Shown: positions 23,359-32,142, counted from the stretch's first letter. The stretch: DNA of 42,077 bases from Chloroflexota bacterium (GCA_019247515.1 JAFAOS010000049.1:1-42077), one strand, 5' to 3'. Program-made: numbers and translations. The notes: generated by a model from the sequence alone, not told the origin.

Positions 23359-23600
23359 GGCGGAGTCAACGTCGGCGTGAGCGCCGCCTGTGTCAGCGAT
23401 GCGCGCCACGTCTCGGGAATGAGCATCGTCGGCACCGCGGCGTCATGCCGCCTGGCGCTGTCGATCGCCATCTGACGCACCAGCGGAAACATCAGCGCAA
23501 CCAGCACCGTGAACACGACGACGGCGATGGCGATCGGCTTCCAGAACGTGATCAGCAACCACGCCAGTGGGCTGACGACAATCACTGGCTGCACCTTCAT
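23355..23600 (-). CDS. Small membrane protein of the transfer operon (81 aa)
   Basis: ATG 23600 overlaps the VirB4 stop (ATGA). Two hydrophobic stretches (VVSPLAWLLITFW, IAIAVVVFTVLVALMFPLV) span residues 8-40, followed by a polar C-terminal half ending in LTPTLTPP. No family is recognised. Its stop is itself overlapped by the next start, so three genes in a row are translationally coupled. Confidence 0.6.
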   Translation of the reverse strand: MKVQPVIVVSPLAWLLITFWKPIAIAVVVFTVLVALMFPLVRQMAIDSARRHDAAVPTMLIPETWRASLTQAALTPTLTPP

Positions 23601-25720
23601 GCCGATGCCTCTCGTCGAAATGGAATCGGATCCGCGGCCACCAGAACGGGATCGCTGTGGAAAGCGGCATACTCCTCGGCCGAGAGCTTGTCAAACAGGT
23701 CCAGCGCGACCCGACGCTGACCGCTGACCAACAGTCCCTGGCCGATGCCGGCGTTGCGGACGTAGCTGCGCTCCTCATCGCTGAGCTCGAGCGCTTCGGC
23801 CACTTCCGCGAGCTCGCGCGGCAACTGCGCGCCGCACCACCATGCGTCGCTATTGCCCTGGATCGCCCGCCCGACACGTGTATCGAACCAGGAGCTCGGC
23901 CGCTGGGTCAGTACGTGGCTGGACTGACCCCAGTGCCGCGATCGTTGGAAAACATCGCGCAGTGCGCGGTCACCGGCGGGATCTTCGCTGACGGTCACCG
24001 CTTCGTCGACGAACACGATAGAGCGCCCTGGATAGACAAGCATGTGGCGTTTGACCACCCTGGCCCACGCCGCGAAGATCGCGCCGACGAGGTCCTCGGC
24101 GACTTCGCTCAAGTCCAGGATGACCACGCCGTCATCGCGGTGCAGCTCGATCTCCGCCGTATCCAGTGCGTCTCGAGGGGTCAGCTTGCGTCCACCGAGG
24201 TACTCGAGGAAACGGCCGCAGTGCTCGTGTTGCTCGTCCTGGTCGATGCCGAAGATGCGGATGTTCTGGATCAGGTGTAGCCGTGACCACAGCATGTGCG
24301 CGCCTGTGCTCTTGCCAGCGTTCGTTGCGCCATACCAGCACATATGCGGGCCCTTGTTGGTCTTAGAGTAGGGCGTGAACAGGCAGGGCCGCTGGCCTGC
24401 CTCACCCCAGATCACCCCGTTCTCCAGCTGCAAGTAACTGTCTGACCACGGATAGGTGCGCGCGAGTGTGCCAGTCTCGATCAGATGTGTCCGACGGCTC
24501 ATCGGTTTGGTCGTCGACGGGTCCAGCTGGTGCAACCCCGCGGCCTGCTCCCAGCGCAGCAGGTGCAGCTTGCCGCCCATGCTCTTCACGCGACGCTCGA
24601 TTTTCTTTCCCCGATTCCGCAGGTCCTGGCGCGAGTTGCCGCGCACGAGCACCGTCACCGCCACTTCGAACGGCGCTACGCGTCGGCGCTCGATCGCGTC
24701 GTACAGCGCGTTCAGCTGCTCGAGCGCGATCAGGCGTTTTCGGCTGGGCGCCGATGTCGATAGCTGGTTGATCTTGGGCTGCAGCACCCACGTTTTGACG
24801 TCGCCAGCATCTTTCGGCACGACGTCAATGGCCACGTCGACGGCCTCGTCACCTGCCAGCAGCGACGAACACCAGTTGGTCAGGATTGCCGACGGAAACT
24901 GCCCCAGCGAGTAGGCGCGTGTCCACCATCCGTCGGCCACCAGTTCGGCCGTACCTTCCTCCATGACCTCGGGTGCTTCGCGCGGTTGGGTGGCTTTCGG
25001 GTCCCACGTCAGCGTCCGTAGCAGCGGCAGCGCGTCAGGTTCGATGCGCTCCGCCTGCAGGCGCGCCTGGCGCAGCACCTTCTCGATCGCCTCCGCGCGG
25101 AATTCGAGCTCGGCATCGTCGTCCGCGGGGATCACCAGCAGTCGGTCACGCTCGATGAGTCCGGCCTGGACCATCTGCGACTCGAGCCACTCGCCGAGCC
25201 GGCGCGCGACGAGCTGCGGGTGCTCGCGCAGCTGCTCGACGACGGGCAGCGTCGTGAGTGGCCGAGCGCGCACGATGATCTTCACCGGGTGCGTCAAGCC
25301 ATTGAGGATCGCGCCCCACTGCGCGCGCGCCTGCCGCCGGAGCGGTGCTGACGCTGTCTCCAGGTTGAGCGTGGGCATGCGGTACACCACAATCGACGGG
25401 ACGCGTTTCGGCGGTTGCGGGCGCACGTACGCCCGCTTCACAAAGGCCGCGGCGCTGGCCAGGCCGTGCTCGAAGGGCGGATCCAGCCACCACGCCGCGA
25501 TTGGCGACACAACCAGCGCTGGCAGCATGGCCGCCGCCACTGCGGGCGGCAGGAGGCCGCCAGTTGCGTGGTACGCGGTTACTCCCAACGGCACGCCGGG
25601 GAACATCCCTGTGCACATCAGAGGCAGGATGAACCGCGCGGGAAACGGTCCAAAGCTCTGCTGCGTTTCCAGATGTGACGGCACCTGGTAGGGCTGCTCG
25701 ACCTCCAAGGGCTCGGGCAT
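23597..25720 (-). CDS. virB4: VirB4/TraC-type ATPase with N-terminal VirB3/PrgI-like segment (707 aa)
   Basis: The first 100 residues (YQVPSHLETQQSFGPFPARF, then two hydrophobic segments) look like a PrgI/VirB3 membrane domain fused to VirB4. The ATPase part carries Walker A YGATNAGKST (463-472), Walker B SIVFVDEAV (567-575), and conserved stretches LRDVFQRSRHWG and LTQRPSSWFDT before the C-terminal helices. VirB4 powers assembly of the type IV secretion channel at the inner membrane. ATG 25720 lies one base after the stop of the upstream pilin-like gene; a longer upstream frame overlaps that gene and is rejected. The protein appears intact. Confidence 0.88.
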   Translation of the reverse strand: MPEPLEVEQPYQVPSHLETQQSFGPFPARFILPLMCTGMFPGVPLGVTAYHATGGLLPPAVAAAMLPALVVSPIAAWWLDPPFEHGLASAAAFVKRAYVRPQPPKRVPSIVVYRMPTLNLETASAPLRRQARAQWGAILNGLTHPVKIIVRARPLTTLPVVEQLREHPQLVARRLGEWLESQMVQAGLIERDRLLVIPADDDAELEFRAEAIEKVLRQARLQAERIEPDALPLLRTLTWDPKATQPREAPEVMEEGTAELVADGWWTRAYSLGQFPSAILTNWCSSLLAGDEAVDVAIDVVPKDAGDVKTWVLQPKINQLSTSAPSRKRLIALEQLNALYDAIERRRVAPFEVAVTVLVRGNSRQDLRNRGKKIERRVKSMGGKLHLLRWEQAAGLHQLDPSTTKPMSRRTHLIETGTLARTYPWSDSYLQLENGVIWGEAGQRPCLFTPYSKTNKGPHMCWYGATNAGKSTGAHMLWSRLHLIQNIRIFGIDQDEQHEHCGRFLEYLGGRKLTPRDALDTAEIELHRDDGVVILDLSEVAEDLVGAIFAAWARVVKRHMLVYPGRSIVFVDEAVTVSEDPAGDRALRDVFQRSRHWGQSSHVLTQRPSSWFDTRVGRAIQGNSDAWWCGAQLPRELAEVAEALELSDEERSYVRNAGIGQGLLVSGQRRVALDLFDKLSAEEYAAFHSDPVLVAADPIPFRREASA

Positions 25721-25721
25721 G

Positions 25722-25964
25722 TCAGCCCATCCCGAACTGACTGGCCATCCACACGCCCATCGCGCCGGCGCCACCCATGATCGCGCCGCCGAGCAGCACC
25801 GACGTGAAGACTCGCTTCACGAAGCCGCCAATGTGCTGGTCCATCCAGGCGAACATCGTGCACAGACCAGCAATGCCCAGCGTGAGCACGATGGACGCGC
25901 CGCCGATGGCCAGCAACCCCTGGGAAATGCCTGACATGATCCCGACGATGGTCGACGTTGGCAT
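25722..25964 (-). CDS. VirB2/TrbC-like pilin-sized membrane protein (80 aa)
   Basis: The protein is small, with two hydrophobic helices (GLLAIGGASIVLTLGIAGLC and VLLGGAIMGGAGAMGVWMA) joined by a short charged loop (DQHIGGFVKR), the layout of VirB2/TrbC pilins. There is no obvious cleavable signal peptide. AGGAGG (25980-25975) stands 10 nt before ATG 25964. It lies between the VirB6-like and VirB4 genes, as expected for a channel or pilus subunit. Family assignment is by topology and context. Confidence 0.65.
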   Translation of the reverse strand: MPTSTIVGIMSGISQGLLAIGGASIVLTLGIAGLCTMFAWMDQHIGGFVKRVFTSVLLGGAIMGGAGAMGVWMASQFGMG

Positions 25965-25979
25965 GGCGAAAGAACCTCC

Positions 25980-27083
25980 TCAATCGAAGCTGTAGAACGT
26001 CGCCAGCGAACTGGCGGCTGGCAGGGCGGGAGCAGACGATGATGACGTCGATCCAGCGGCCGCGGCGCCGCCCGCGCCGAGAGCCGCACCGTTGCCAAAC
26101 ACCGGCGCAAAGGCGGCCAGCGCGGCACCTGTGCGCGCCATACCGCCCAGCACGCCGCCCACGCTGCTGCCCGGTGTCTTGGCCAGCCAGTCGACCAGGT
26201 CGTAGGCCGCTACGAACGCGCCGGCCGCGCCGAAGATGGCGAAATCGCCGTTATGTCCGCCCGCGTTGGTCAACGCCAACGCCAGACCCACGCCCGTGGC
26301 GATCGTGGCCAGCACCGCGCCTGCCAGCCGCCCGAAAAACTCGTGCAGCCACAGGCTCGCGATGTGCTGCGTTTCGGGGATCAGCCCGCAGACCGCCGCG
26401 ACGGGGCTCCACACGATGGCCACCGCGACGTGAACCACGTTCGAGGCGAGCTTCAGCCACAGGCGGAGGCCCATGACGATCATCAGGAACATCGCCAGCG
26501 GGTTCGGCGCGACCTCCTCGGGCAGGATGCCGCCCAGGTCGCCGATAGCTACCGACCGCGCCAACGACTGCTCGGCGTCGATCGCGTGGCTGATCATCCA
26601 CGGCAGCATCGACAGGACCGCCACCCACACGATGAAGCGACCCAGCAGGTAGTCAGCCAGCAGGCTGTGGCCAGTCGTGCCGTGCAGGATGGTGCGCACG
26701 CCCAGCAGCGCCAGCGCGAGCGTGATGCCCGCCGCGGCCAGCGCGCCCGTGCCAGGCAGCATCGCCTGGACGGGTCCGAACTCGTCGGTCGTGGTGTGCG
26801 GGATCGGCAGCAGCGTGGCGTTCCAGAGCGTCAGCAGCAGCCCGCGCATCAGGCCGTACATCCACTGACCCAGGTCGGTCCAGATCGCGTTGCCAATCGT
26901 GGGCAGCTGCGGCGCGAGATTCGTCCAGATCGCCGTGCCCAGCTCGCCGAGATGATCCAGCAGCGAGCTCCAGATGGCGTTGGCGAGGCCGCCCAGGTCG
27001 ATGGTGATTTCGGGCGCGCCTCCAGCATCGCCACCGGTGGTCACCGTGTCGCCAGCTGTCTGTAAAAAATGCTCAATCGGCAT
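25980..27083 (-). CDS. VirB6/TrbL-like polytopic channel protein (367 aa)
   Basis: Start ATG 27083 overlaps the preceding gene by 11 nt. After a polar N terminus there are three related amphipathic units (ANAIWSSLLDHLG, GTAIWTNLAPQLP, GNAIWTDLGQWMY). Then come about six hydrophobic helices (LAAAGITLALALLGV, FIVWVAVLSMLPWMI, LAMFLMIVMGLRLWL and others) and a Gly/Ala/Ser-rich tail. The topology and operon position match VirB6/TrbL proteins that form the inner-membrane part of type IV channels. The threefold AIW unit is unusual and may be membrane-surface helices. Confidence 0.72.
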   Translation of the reverse strand: MPIEHFLQTAGDTVTTGGDAGGAPEITIDLGGLANAIWSSLLDHLGELGTAIWTNLAPQLPTIGNAIWTDLGQWMYGLMRGLLLTLWNATLLPIPHTTTDEFGPVQAMLPGTGALAAAGITLALALLGVRTILHGTTGHSLLADYLLGRFIVWVAVLSMLPWMISHAIDAEQSLARSVAIGDLGGILPEEVAPNPLAMFLMIVMGLRLWLKLASNVVHVAVAIVWSPVAAVCGLIPETQHIASLWLHEFFGRLAGAVLATIATGVGLALALTNAGGHNGDFAIFGAAGAFVAAYDLVDWLAKTPGSSVGGVLGGMARTGAALAAFAPVFGNGAALGAGGAAAAGSTSSSSAPALPAASSLATFYSFD

Positions 27084-28146
27084 GCGGCTCCTCCGCTGGA
27101 ATGGGCCGCGCTCCCCAGCGCACGACCTTGCGTCGTGTCAGTAGCCAGACGGCAACGCCACCAATCAGCACCACGACAGCCACCGTCTTCAGCAATCCGA
27201 GCCAGTCCCAGCGACCAGCTGAGGTACTCGAGATGTGCGAGTCGGTTTGTGCTGGTGTTGCGCTTACTGCTGCTGCGGGCAGCGCCGTGGGCTCGCCGGT
27301 CGACGTTGAAGTCGCGGTCGGCGACCTGGTCGGACCGACTGTCGGCGGGCGTGTTGGAGAGGGCGACGGAGTCGCGATCGACACCGGCGTGTCTGTTGGC
27401 TCCGGCTCCGCGGGCACGACCACGACCACGGTCTGCACCACTGTCCGTAGCTGCACCTGTGGAACCGCCGCCGCAGGTTGTCGAGCTTGCGACTGCGTCG
27501 CGGCACGCGTCGGGGCTACGGGTGGCGCCGATGTAGGTGTAGGTGTCGGTGTCGGCGTCGGCAGGTGGCTGAGCATGTCCCAGAACGACGCGTCAGCCGA
27601 TACGTCGCACGCGCCCTGGTCGTTCACCGAACACGGAGCGTCTGAGAGCCACTGCTCGACAACCAGACCGCAGTCCGCCACCTCGCTGATCAGATCCACC
27701 TCGCCGGTGTCCTGGACCTGCGTTCTGACGTTGACCCACGGGTCGACGCGCGGGGTGCAATCGTCCGCCTGGTACACCGCCCAGCGACCCTGCTGGAGCG
27801 CGAGCTCGAGCCAGTAATCGTCGAGTGGCCGCGTGTAGCCATTGCCACTAACAGGCATCACGGGCAGCGGTGTGGCGACTGGCGAAACGTCGACTGGGAC
27901 CGGCGTAGCTGACGCCGCTGGTTGCGGGGTCGACGTCGGCCGCGGCGTGGGCGATGGCGTGGCCGTCTCGGTCGGGCAAATCTGGCCCGCACCAGGGCGG
28001 TTCTGGGCGCGGCAGTTCGCGAGCTCGTCGAGGGCATGCTGCGTTGCTTCGGGCGGCGTGCGGCTCTCAGCCCATGCCGGCAGCACGGACTCGTGCAGCA
28101 GGGCCACAACGGCAAATAAGCACAACAGACGCCTTATAGACGCCAC
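27073..28146 (-). CDS. Exported Pro/Thr-rich protein with C-terminal membrane anchor (357 aa)
   Basis: GTG 28146 starts a signal peptide (RRLLCLFAVVALLHESVLPA, cleavage after AWA). Two Pro/Thr linkers (SPTPRPTSTPQP; TPTPTPTPTSAPP) flank a small folded domain with several Cys (DDCTPRVDPW, VADCGLVVEQWL, APCSVNDQGACD). A C-terminal helix (LLKTVAVVVLIGGVAVWLL) and a basic tail anchor it. It is the first gene of the transfer operon. It is probably an extracellular, membrane-anchored part of the transfer apparatus, perhaps for cell contact. The start agrees with a promoter whose predicted transcription start is the GTG itself. Confidence 0.7.
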   Translation of the reverse strand: MASIRRLLCLFAVVALLHESVLPAWAESRTPPEATQHALDELANCRAQNRPGAGQICPTETATPSPTPRPTSTPQPAASATPVPVDVSPVATPLPVMPVSGNGYTRPLDDYWLELALQQGRWAVYQADDCTPRVDPWVNVRTQVQDTGEVDLISEVADCGLVVEQWLSDAPCSVNDQGACDVSADASFWDMLSHLPTPTPTPTPTSAPPVAPTRAATQSQARQPAAAVPQVQLRTVVQTVVVVVPAEPEPTDTPVSIATPSPSPTRPPTVGPTRSPTATSTSTGEPTALPAAAVSATPAQTDSHISSTSAGRWDWLGLLKTVAVVVLIGGVAVWLLTRRKVVRWGARPIPAEEPHAD

Positions 28147-28182
28147 ATAGAAAGCGTAATCTGCAGGCGCGCGGTGTGTCCA
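28147..28182 (-). promoter_or_regulatory. Promoter of the transfer operon, apparently leaderless
   Basis: Read leftwards, TGGACA (28182-28177) and TACGCT (28158-28153) are 18 nt apart. Seven bases after the -10 box is GTG 28146, the start codon of the first transfer gene. The divergent XRE gene begins only 78 bp away, so the regulator could bind between the two starts. Confidence 0.45.
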
Positions 28183-28224
28183 CGACGCGAACGCACCCAG
28201 GTCGCTACGATCGGTAGCCACACG

Positions 28225-28446
28225 ATGCCCCCGCGCCGAACGCTGGTCGCTCTCCCAGGCGTTCGCTACTGGCGCATCAGGCGGATGCTCCTGCAGCAAC
28301 AGCTCGCTGACCAGGCCGGCGTGAACCTCTCCACAGTCGCGCGCATCGAGGGCGGAGGATTGGCCAGCATCAACACCATGGCCAAACTCGCCAACGCACT
28401 CGGCGTTGAGGGTGACGACCTCCTGCGCCAACCGCCGAACGAATGA
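28225..28446 (+). CDS. XRE-family HTH regulator divergent from the transfer operon (73 aa)
   Basis: A single Cro/C1 HTH: RYWRIRRMLLQQQLADQAG, VNLSTVARIEGGGLASINTM and AKLANALGVEGDDLLRQ. ATG 28225 is chosen; a GTG 17 codons earlier would add a tail unlike the family and would cover the promoter of the divergent operon. Its position 78 bp from the start of the transfer operon, in the opposite direction, strongly suggests that it controls transfer genes, most likely as a repressor. Confidence 0.78.
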   Translation: MPPRRTLVALPGVRYWRIRRMLLQQQLADQAGVNLSTVARIEGGGLASINTMAKLANALGVEGDDLLRQPPNE

Positions 28447-28510
28447 CTCGGTCGGCTCAGCTTCCCCAGCACCTGCCACATGTACGGCGGCCATGACATC
28501 AACGACTATC

Positions 28511-28549
28511 GTTGAAGTCTAGCGAAAGTTCAACACCTTCAGGTGAAGT
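28511..28549. repeat. Inverted-repeat cluster downstream of the DUF4325 gene
   Basis: GTTGAA (28511-28516) and TTCAAC (28529-28534) are inverted, 12 nt apart. CTTCAGGTGAAG (28538-28549) is another dyad with a 2-nt centre. The sequence lies between convergent gene ends. The GTTGAA/TTCAAC half-sites match the dyad at the DUF4325 start, so it may be a second site for the same regulator rather than a terminator; there is no T-tract. Confidence 0.4.
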
Positions 28550-28597
28550 CTGGTTTACGCCGCCGGCATCCTCGCGGTTGGCACGGGCCTCAGCTAC

Positions 28598-29194
28598 TTA
28601 CGCCGGCAACGTGTAGATGTGCTGCCGGCCGTTCGGCAATGCTTCCTCGCGCCGCGCCAGCAAGCCCAGGCTATGCAGCTTCCACAGCCGCATGCTGGCC
28701 GTGTTGATCTCCAGCTCCAGTTCGTCGGCCAGCTCGCGAGCGGTCAGCGTGCCCCGCTCGGCTACCAGCTGCCACGCCGCCTGCAGATTCTGCTCGACCG
28801 GTCCAAACAGCCGATACGTGCCCGCGCACCGCAGCACAATCGCCAGCTTGAGCGAACGGTGCAGCCGGCGCTCGAAGGTGCCCGCCAGGCCGACCAGCGT
28901 CTCCTCGTTCGGCTCAGCCAGCAGCAGATAGCGTTCCTCGTAGCGCCCCTCGCGCAGCCCTCGTAGCAAGGCGACGATCGTCGCGTCGGCGAACGATGGC
29001 GTCATGATCCGCACACCTGCAAAGCTCAGCACCAGGGCTCGACCCTCGGGCACACCCAGCAGCTTCGCCTCGAGCACCGGCAAAGCCTGCTCGCCGTAGG
29101 CGCGCAGCAGCAGGTCAGGGCCTGGCACGTCCAGCACCCCGAATAACTCGCTGAGCGCGAACACCCTGGGCTGTATGCCCAGTTCAACGGACAT
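28598..29194 (-). CDS. STAS-like DUF4325 plus winged-helix protein (198 aa)
   Basis: Residues about 40-110 contain the DUF4325 core (ALVLSFAGVRIMTPSFADAT, then LLRGLREGRYEERYLLLAEP), a STAS-like domain usually paired with a histidine-kinase-type ATPase. The C-terminal third is a winged helix (GTLTARELADELELEINTAS, RLWKLHSLGLLARREEAL). The ATPase gene lies 9 nt upstream on the same strand, which gives exactly such a pair. By analogy to anti-sigma/anti-anti-sigma switches, the ATPase may control this DNA-binding partner; the signal is unknown. Start ATG 29194 lies inside an inverted repeat. Confidence 0.75.
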   Translation of the reverse strand: MSVELGIQPRVFALSELFGVLDVPGPDLLLRAYGEQALPVLEAKLLGVPEGRALVLSFAGVRIMTPSFADATIVALLRGLREGRYEERYLLLAEPNEETLVGLAGTFERRLHRSLKLAIVLRCAGTYRLFGPVEQNLQAAWQLVAERGTLTARELADELELEINTASMRLWKLHSLGLLARREEALPNGRQHIYTLPA

Positions 29195-29202
29195 CGTTGA
29201 AC
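29182..29202. promoter_or_regulatory. Dyad GTTCAAC-N7-GTTGAAC across the DUF4325 start codon
   Basis: GTTCAAC (29182-29188) and GTTGAAC (29196-29202) are perfect inverted repeats 7 nt apart. In the leftward mRNA they would form a hairpin with a 7-nt loop that contains the AUG of the DUF4325 gene. It may be a DNA operator for the winged helix, a translational control hairpin, or both. Confidence 0.5.
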
Positions 29203-29203
29203 G

Positions 29204-30112
29204 CTACTGTACCTCTGTGCGCCGACCCGTACCACCCATGCTGCGCAGCGTGACGGCCAGCTGCGTGCCGGGCAACCCGCCCACGTCCGCCTGCAGATCG
29301 CTGTACCACGCGTGCCCCGGCGCGTACATCGCCCGCCCGGCCCCGGACCGAATAAGCAGACTGCCACCCGTCTGGGTCGCCAGGCGGCGGATCTCGCTCA
29401 GCCCCACGCCGCCGCGATCGCCGCGACAGCTCAACCCAGCCACGGCGCGCCTGATCCAGCCGGCTGGCGTCTCATCCAGCCCGGCGTACGCGGTGTGCAG
29501 CGACTGGCGGATGCCAATGCCAAGATCGGCGATGGCCAACTGCACCTCCGTCCAGCCGGCGAACTCGTACTTCTGTGCGACCAGCACGCCACTGTCGCGA
29601 CTGTGCTCGATCACGTTCTCGCAGGCCTCCGCGATGCAGCAACCGACGTGCTGCGCCACGCCCGCGTCCAGGCCTAACCAGGTCGTGAGGATCCGCAGCG
29701 CGCGCGCCGTCGCATCGTAGACCTCGCGCAAGCTGCGCACGACCGTCAGCTCCAGGACGTTCAGCGAGGCCAGGCTGCGCGGGATCTCAACTCCCCAGCG
29801 CAGGGGGCGGTCGGCGACCACGGCACCGGCACCCGCTTTGAAGAAGTCCACGCGCCGCAAGTACGCGTGGACGTGCTCCTGTAGCCCGACCAGTTGCACC
29901 GGCCGCCCGCGCTCGCGCGCCAGGTGCTGGCACACCGACAGCAGCACCGCGGCGCCGTACGGACACACGAACGACACCGGCGCCACGTCGAGGTCGATGC
30001 GCTCCGTGGTCGGTACTGCCCCGGCCACCTGTGCCAGCCACGTGTCGGCTCGGGTTGGCGAGCCAAGACAGTCCGCCAGACGAATCACCCCCACGCCAGC
30101 AGCCGCGGCCAT
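29204..30112 (-). CDS. STAS-like plus HATPase (histidine-kinase-type ATP-binding) protein (302 aa)
   Basis: The N-terminal about 110 residues look STAS-like (RIDLDVAPVSFVCPYGAAVL, LVGLQEHVHAYLRRVDFF). From residue about 160 a GHKL ATPase fold follows: N-box CCIAEACENVIEHS, G1 box LAIADLGIGI, G2 box GGVGLSEIRRLA and the last strand LPGTQLAVTL. No phospho-acceptor His domain is seen, so it resembles anti-sigma-type kinases rather than a sensor kinase. ATG 30112 is chosen over a TTG five codons earlier. It forms an operon with the DUF4325-winged-helix gene (9-nt gap). Confidence 0.78.
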   Translation of the reverse strand: MAAAAGVGVIRLADCLGSPTRADTWLAQVAGAVPTTERIDLDVAPVSFVCPYGAAVLLSVCQHLARERGRPVQLVGLQEHVHAYLRRVDFFKAGAGAVVADRPLRWGVEIPRSLASLNVLELTVVRSLREVYDATARALRILTTWLGLDAGVAQHVGCCIAEACENVIEHSRDSGVLVAQKYEFAGWTEVQLAIADLGIGIRQSLHTAYAGLDETPAGWIRRAVAGLSCRGDRGGVGLSEIRRLATQTGGSLLIRSGAGRAMYAPGHAWYSDLQADVGGLPGTQLAVTLRSMGGTGRRTEVQ

Positions 30113-30773
30113 TGGACGGCTAGGCAAACGTCACCGCCCTATCGCCAGGAATGGCGATGAGTAGAACGAGCTTCACCGCAGATCCCACCTCGTCGGCACG
30201 TTGGCCCTGCGTCGAACCATACGCAACTACTCCTCGGTGCCACCCGGTTCATTTCTGTTCCGCCAGGACGCAGGTTCCCGCAGGTCGAGCCCCAGGCCCC
30301 GGTGGCGAACCGGAGGCGCTCCTAGAGCTCGATCTCGCGTCTGTAGCGTCCCCAAGGCACTCACGTCACGCGGTCATTGCCGCTGGCGCGCGCCGTCTGA
30401 GCGGGGCCTTCCAAATGCTCCAGCCGAATGTTCGCGAGGTGTGCCTGAGTTGGCGGGCTGGTCTCCATGTCGGCGAAGGATGTGAACAGGCGTCGCCGTG
30501 GAGCGGGCGCGGCATGCCTAGGACCCGATCACCGTCACCACACTTCGCGGGTGGGCTCGCGTCAACCTTCCGTGACTTGTGATCGAAGTCTCGGAAGGTA
30601 GCAATGCTCCGTAGTTGCCTGACACGACGGACCCAACCTCAGAGGTTCGCTTAGCCGGACAGCTCGCCAAACAGCATGGCAGCCGTCGTTGTCTACGTCA
30701 ATACTTGGGACTGTCAATCCTGCCTATTGACATTCCAGTGGAACGCCACGGATGATGGCGCCGGTGGACGCCG
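30113..30773. other. Gene-free stretch of about 660 bp
   Basis: Short plus-strand frames overlap here without ribosome-binding sites or recognisable motifs. Base composition is less GC-rich in the last 150 bp (30590-30770), which probably holds the promoter region of the next gene. I see no RNA gene or clear repeat. Confidence 0.45.
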
Positions 30774-31916
30774 GTGAACGCTAGCGGACCCCCGCCTGAC
30801 CCACAGGCCGGCTTCGACGTCCTGGGCACCTGGTGGCACTTCGATCGCTACGAGATTCGCAACGGTGTTGTCCGCCCCTGCCCGGGCGCCACGCTGCAGG
30901 CCTACGATCCGTGGGCCAGGTACGCCGAGGCCCGCAGCGGCTGGGCCAACTCGGGTGGCAAAGCCCCCTACGAGCTGCTGCTCGACCTGGTCTGGAGCAT
31001 TCGGCTGCGACCCACGGCCACCAAAGACCAACCGCCACAGCTCGAGCCCGAAAGGGAACTGGCGCTCCTGGCGTGGTGCGCCGAACACGGCCTGCTCGGA
31101 TTGCTTCCACATGAAGCGGAGGTCGCCTACCTGGCCCCGCGCTGGGGGCCCATGCCCGAATTCGAGCTCGCTGGCATCCCGCTCGTGGAGACGCGACTGC
31201 TCTACCAGTGGGGTCCGAATGGTTGGCAGGTCGGCATGGACGCCTGGTGGCAGACCAAAACACCCGCATTGGAAAAAGCCCCGAAGCGGGAAGGCGAGCC
31301 CGTCCCGCTCAACCTCCGGGCTGAGATCTGGGAGGCACCATCGGTCTTGCGCCGCGCCATCGACGACGCCAGTTGGGCCACCCTGCCGATCGAGCTCGCC
31401 TGGGGACCGTTCTTCCCCGACATTGAGGCAAAGCATCGTCGCGACCACTTCTATCCACCCCCGCTGTCCGATGCGTTCTGGGAGGACTACGGCGAGCCGC
31501 TGTCCTCCTTTCTCGAGGCAGCGACGTTGTTCAGCGAGACACTCCAGAACCTGGACGCTGAGCCAGGCGACGACGACTCCGAGCACGAGCAACAGCAGGT
31601 CAACTACCGCCGCGGGCGCGCCAATCGCACGTTCTTCAGCTTGCTGTCAGGTTGTCATCCTGCCCTCGCGCGCAACGCGCGGGGTGGGCGCACGCGCGCG
31701 TTCCACTCCAAGTCGTTGCTCGCCTCACTGGCCATGATGGCTTACCTGGACCTGACCAGCGGCAAGCGGGTGTTGCTGTGCGACGAGGATGGCCGCCCAT
31801 TCGTCAGCGGCGCCTACCAGGCCCGCTACTGCTCCGATCGCTGTCGCAATCGCGCCCTCAAACGCGCCTACCGCGAACGCCACCGCGACGACGACATGCA
31901 GCGCACGTCAGCTTGA
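30774..31916 (+). CDS. Protein of unknown function with C-terminal CGNR-like zinc finger (380 aa)
   Basis: GTG 30774 opens a frame with good coding character. The main body has many Trp and aromatic residues (DVLGTWWHFDRYEIRNG, AYDPWARYAEARSGW, PYELLLDLVWSI, LLAWCAEHGLLGLLP). A family of bacterial regulators (ABATE/CGNR type) has a similar layout of an alpha-helical ligand domain and a final zinc finger. The end (LLCDEDGRPFVSGAYQARYC, SDRCRNRALKRAYRERH) has the spacing of that finger, although its first Cys pair is reduced to a single Cys. It stands alone on the plus strand. A DNA-binding regulator is plausible; the resemblance is limited. Confidence 0.55.
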   Translation: MNASGPPPDPQAGFDVLGTWWHFDRYEIRNGVVRPCPGATLQAYDPWARYAEARSGWANSGGKAPYELLLDLVWSIRLRPTATKDQPPQLEPERELALLAWCAEHGLLGLLPHEAEVAYLAPRWGPMPEFELAGIPLVETRLLYQWGPNGWQVGMDAWWQTKTPALEKAPKREGEPVPLNLRAEIWEAPSVLRRAIDDASWATLPIELAWGPFFPDIEAKHRRDHFYPPPLSDAFWEDYGEPLSSFLEAATLFSETLQNLDAEPGDDDSEHEQQQVNYRRGRANRTFFSLLSGCHPALARNARGGRTRAFHSKSLLASLAMMAYLDLTSGKRVLLCDEDGRPFVSGAYQARYCSDRCRNRALKRAYRERHRDDDMQRTSA

Positions 31917-32142
31917 CGTTGCGGGCTGCGCGGAGAAGCTGACCCAAGTGTCCGAGTTGGCAGACCGATGCTGGGTCTACTGACAAAATCCTGCGATATC
32001 GTTCGTCGCCCGCATGTCCTTTGATCCCAAAGACAACCCGTCCAGCGTGCTGCACTTAGCCGCCGCCATGACGGCGCTGCCGCCGTGCCGCGGCTGCCAG
32101 CAAGCGCCCGATCTGTTCGACAGGTAGCGCAGCGCCTCAGCG

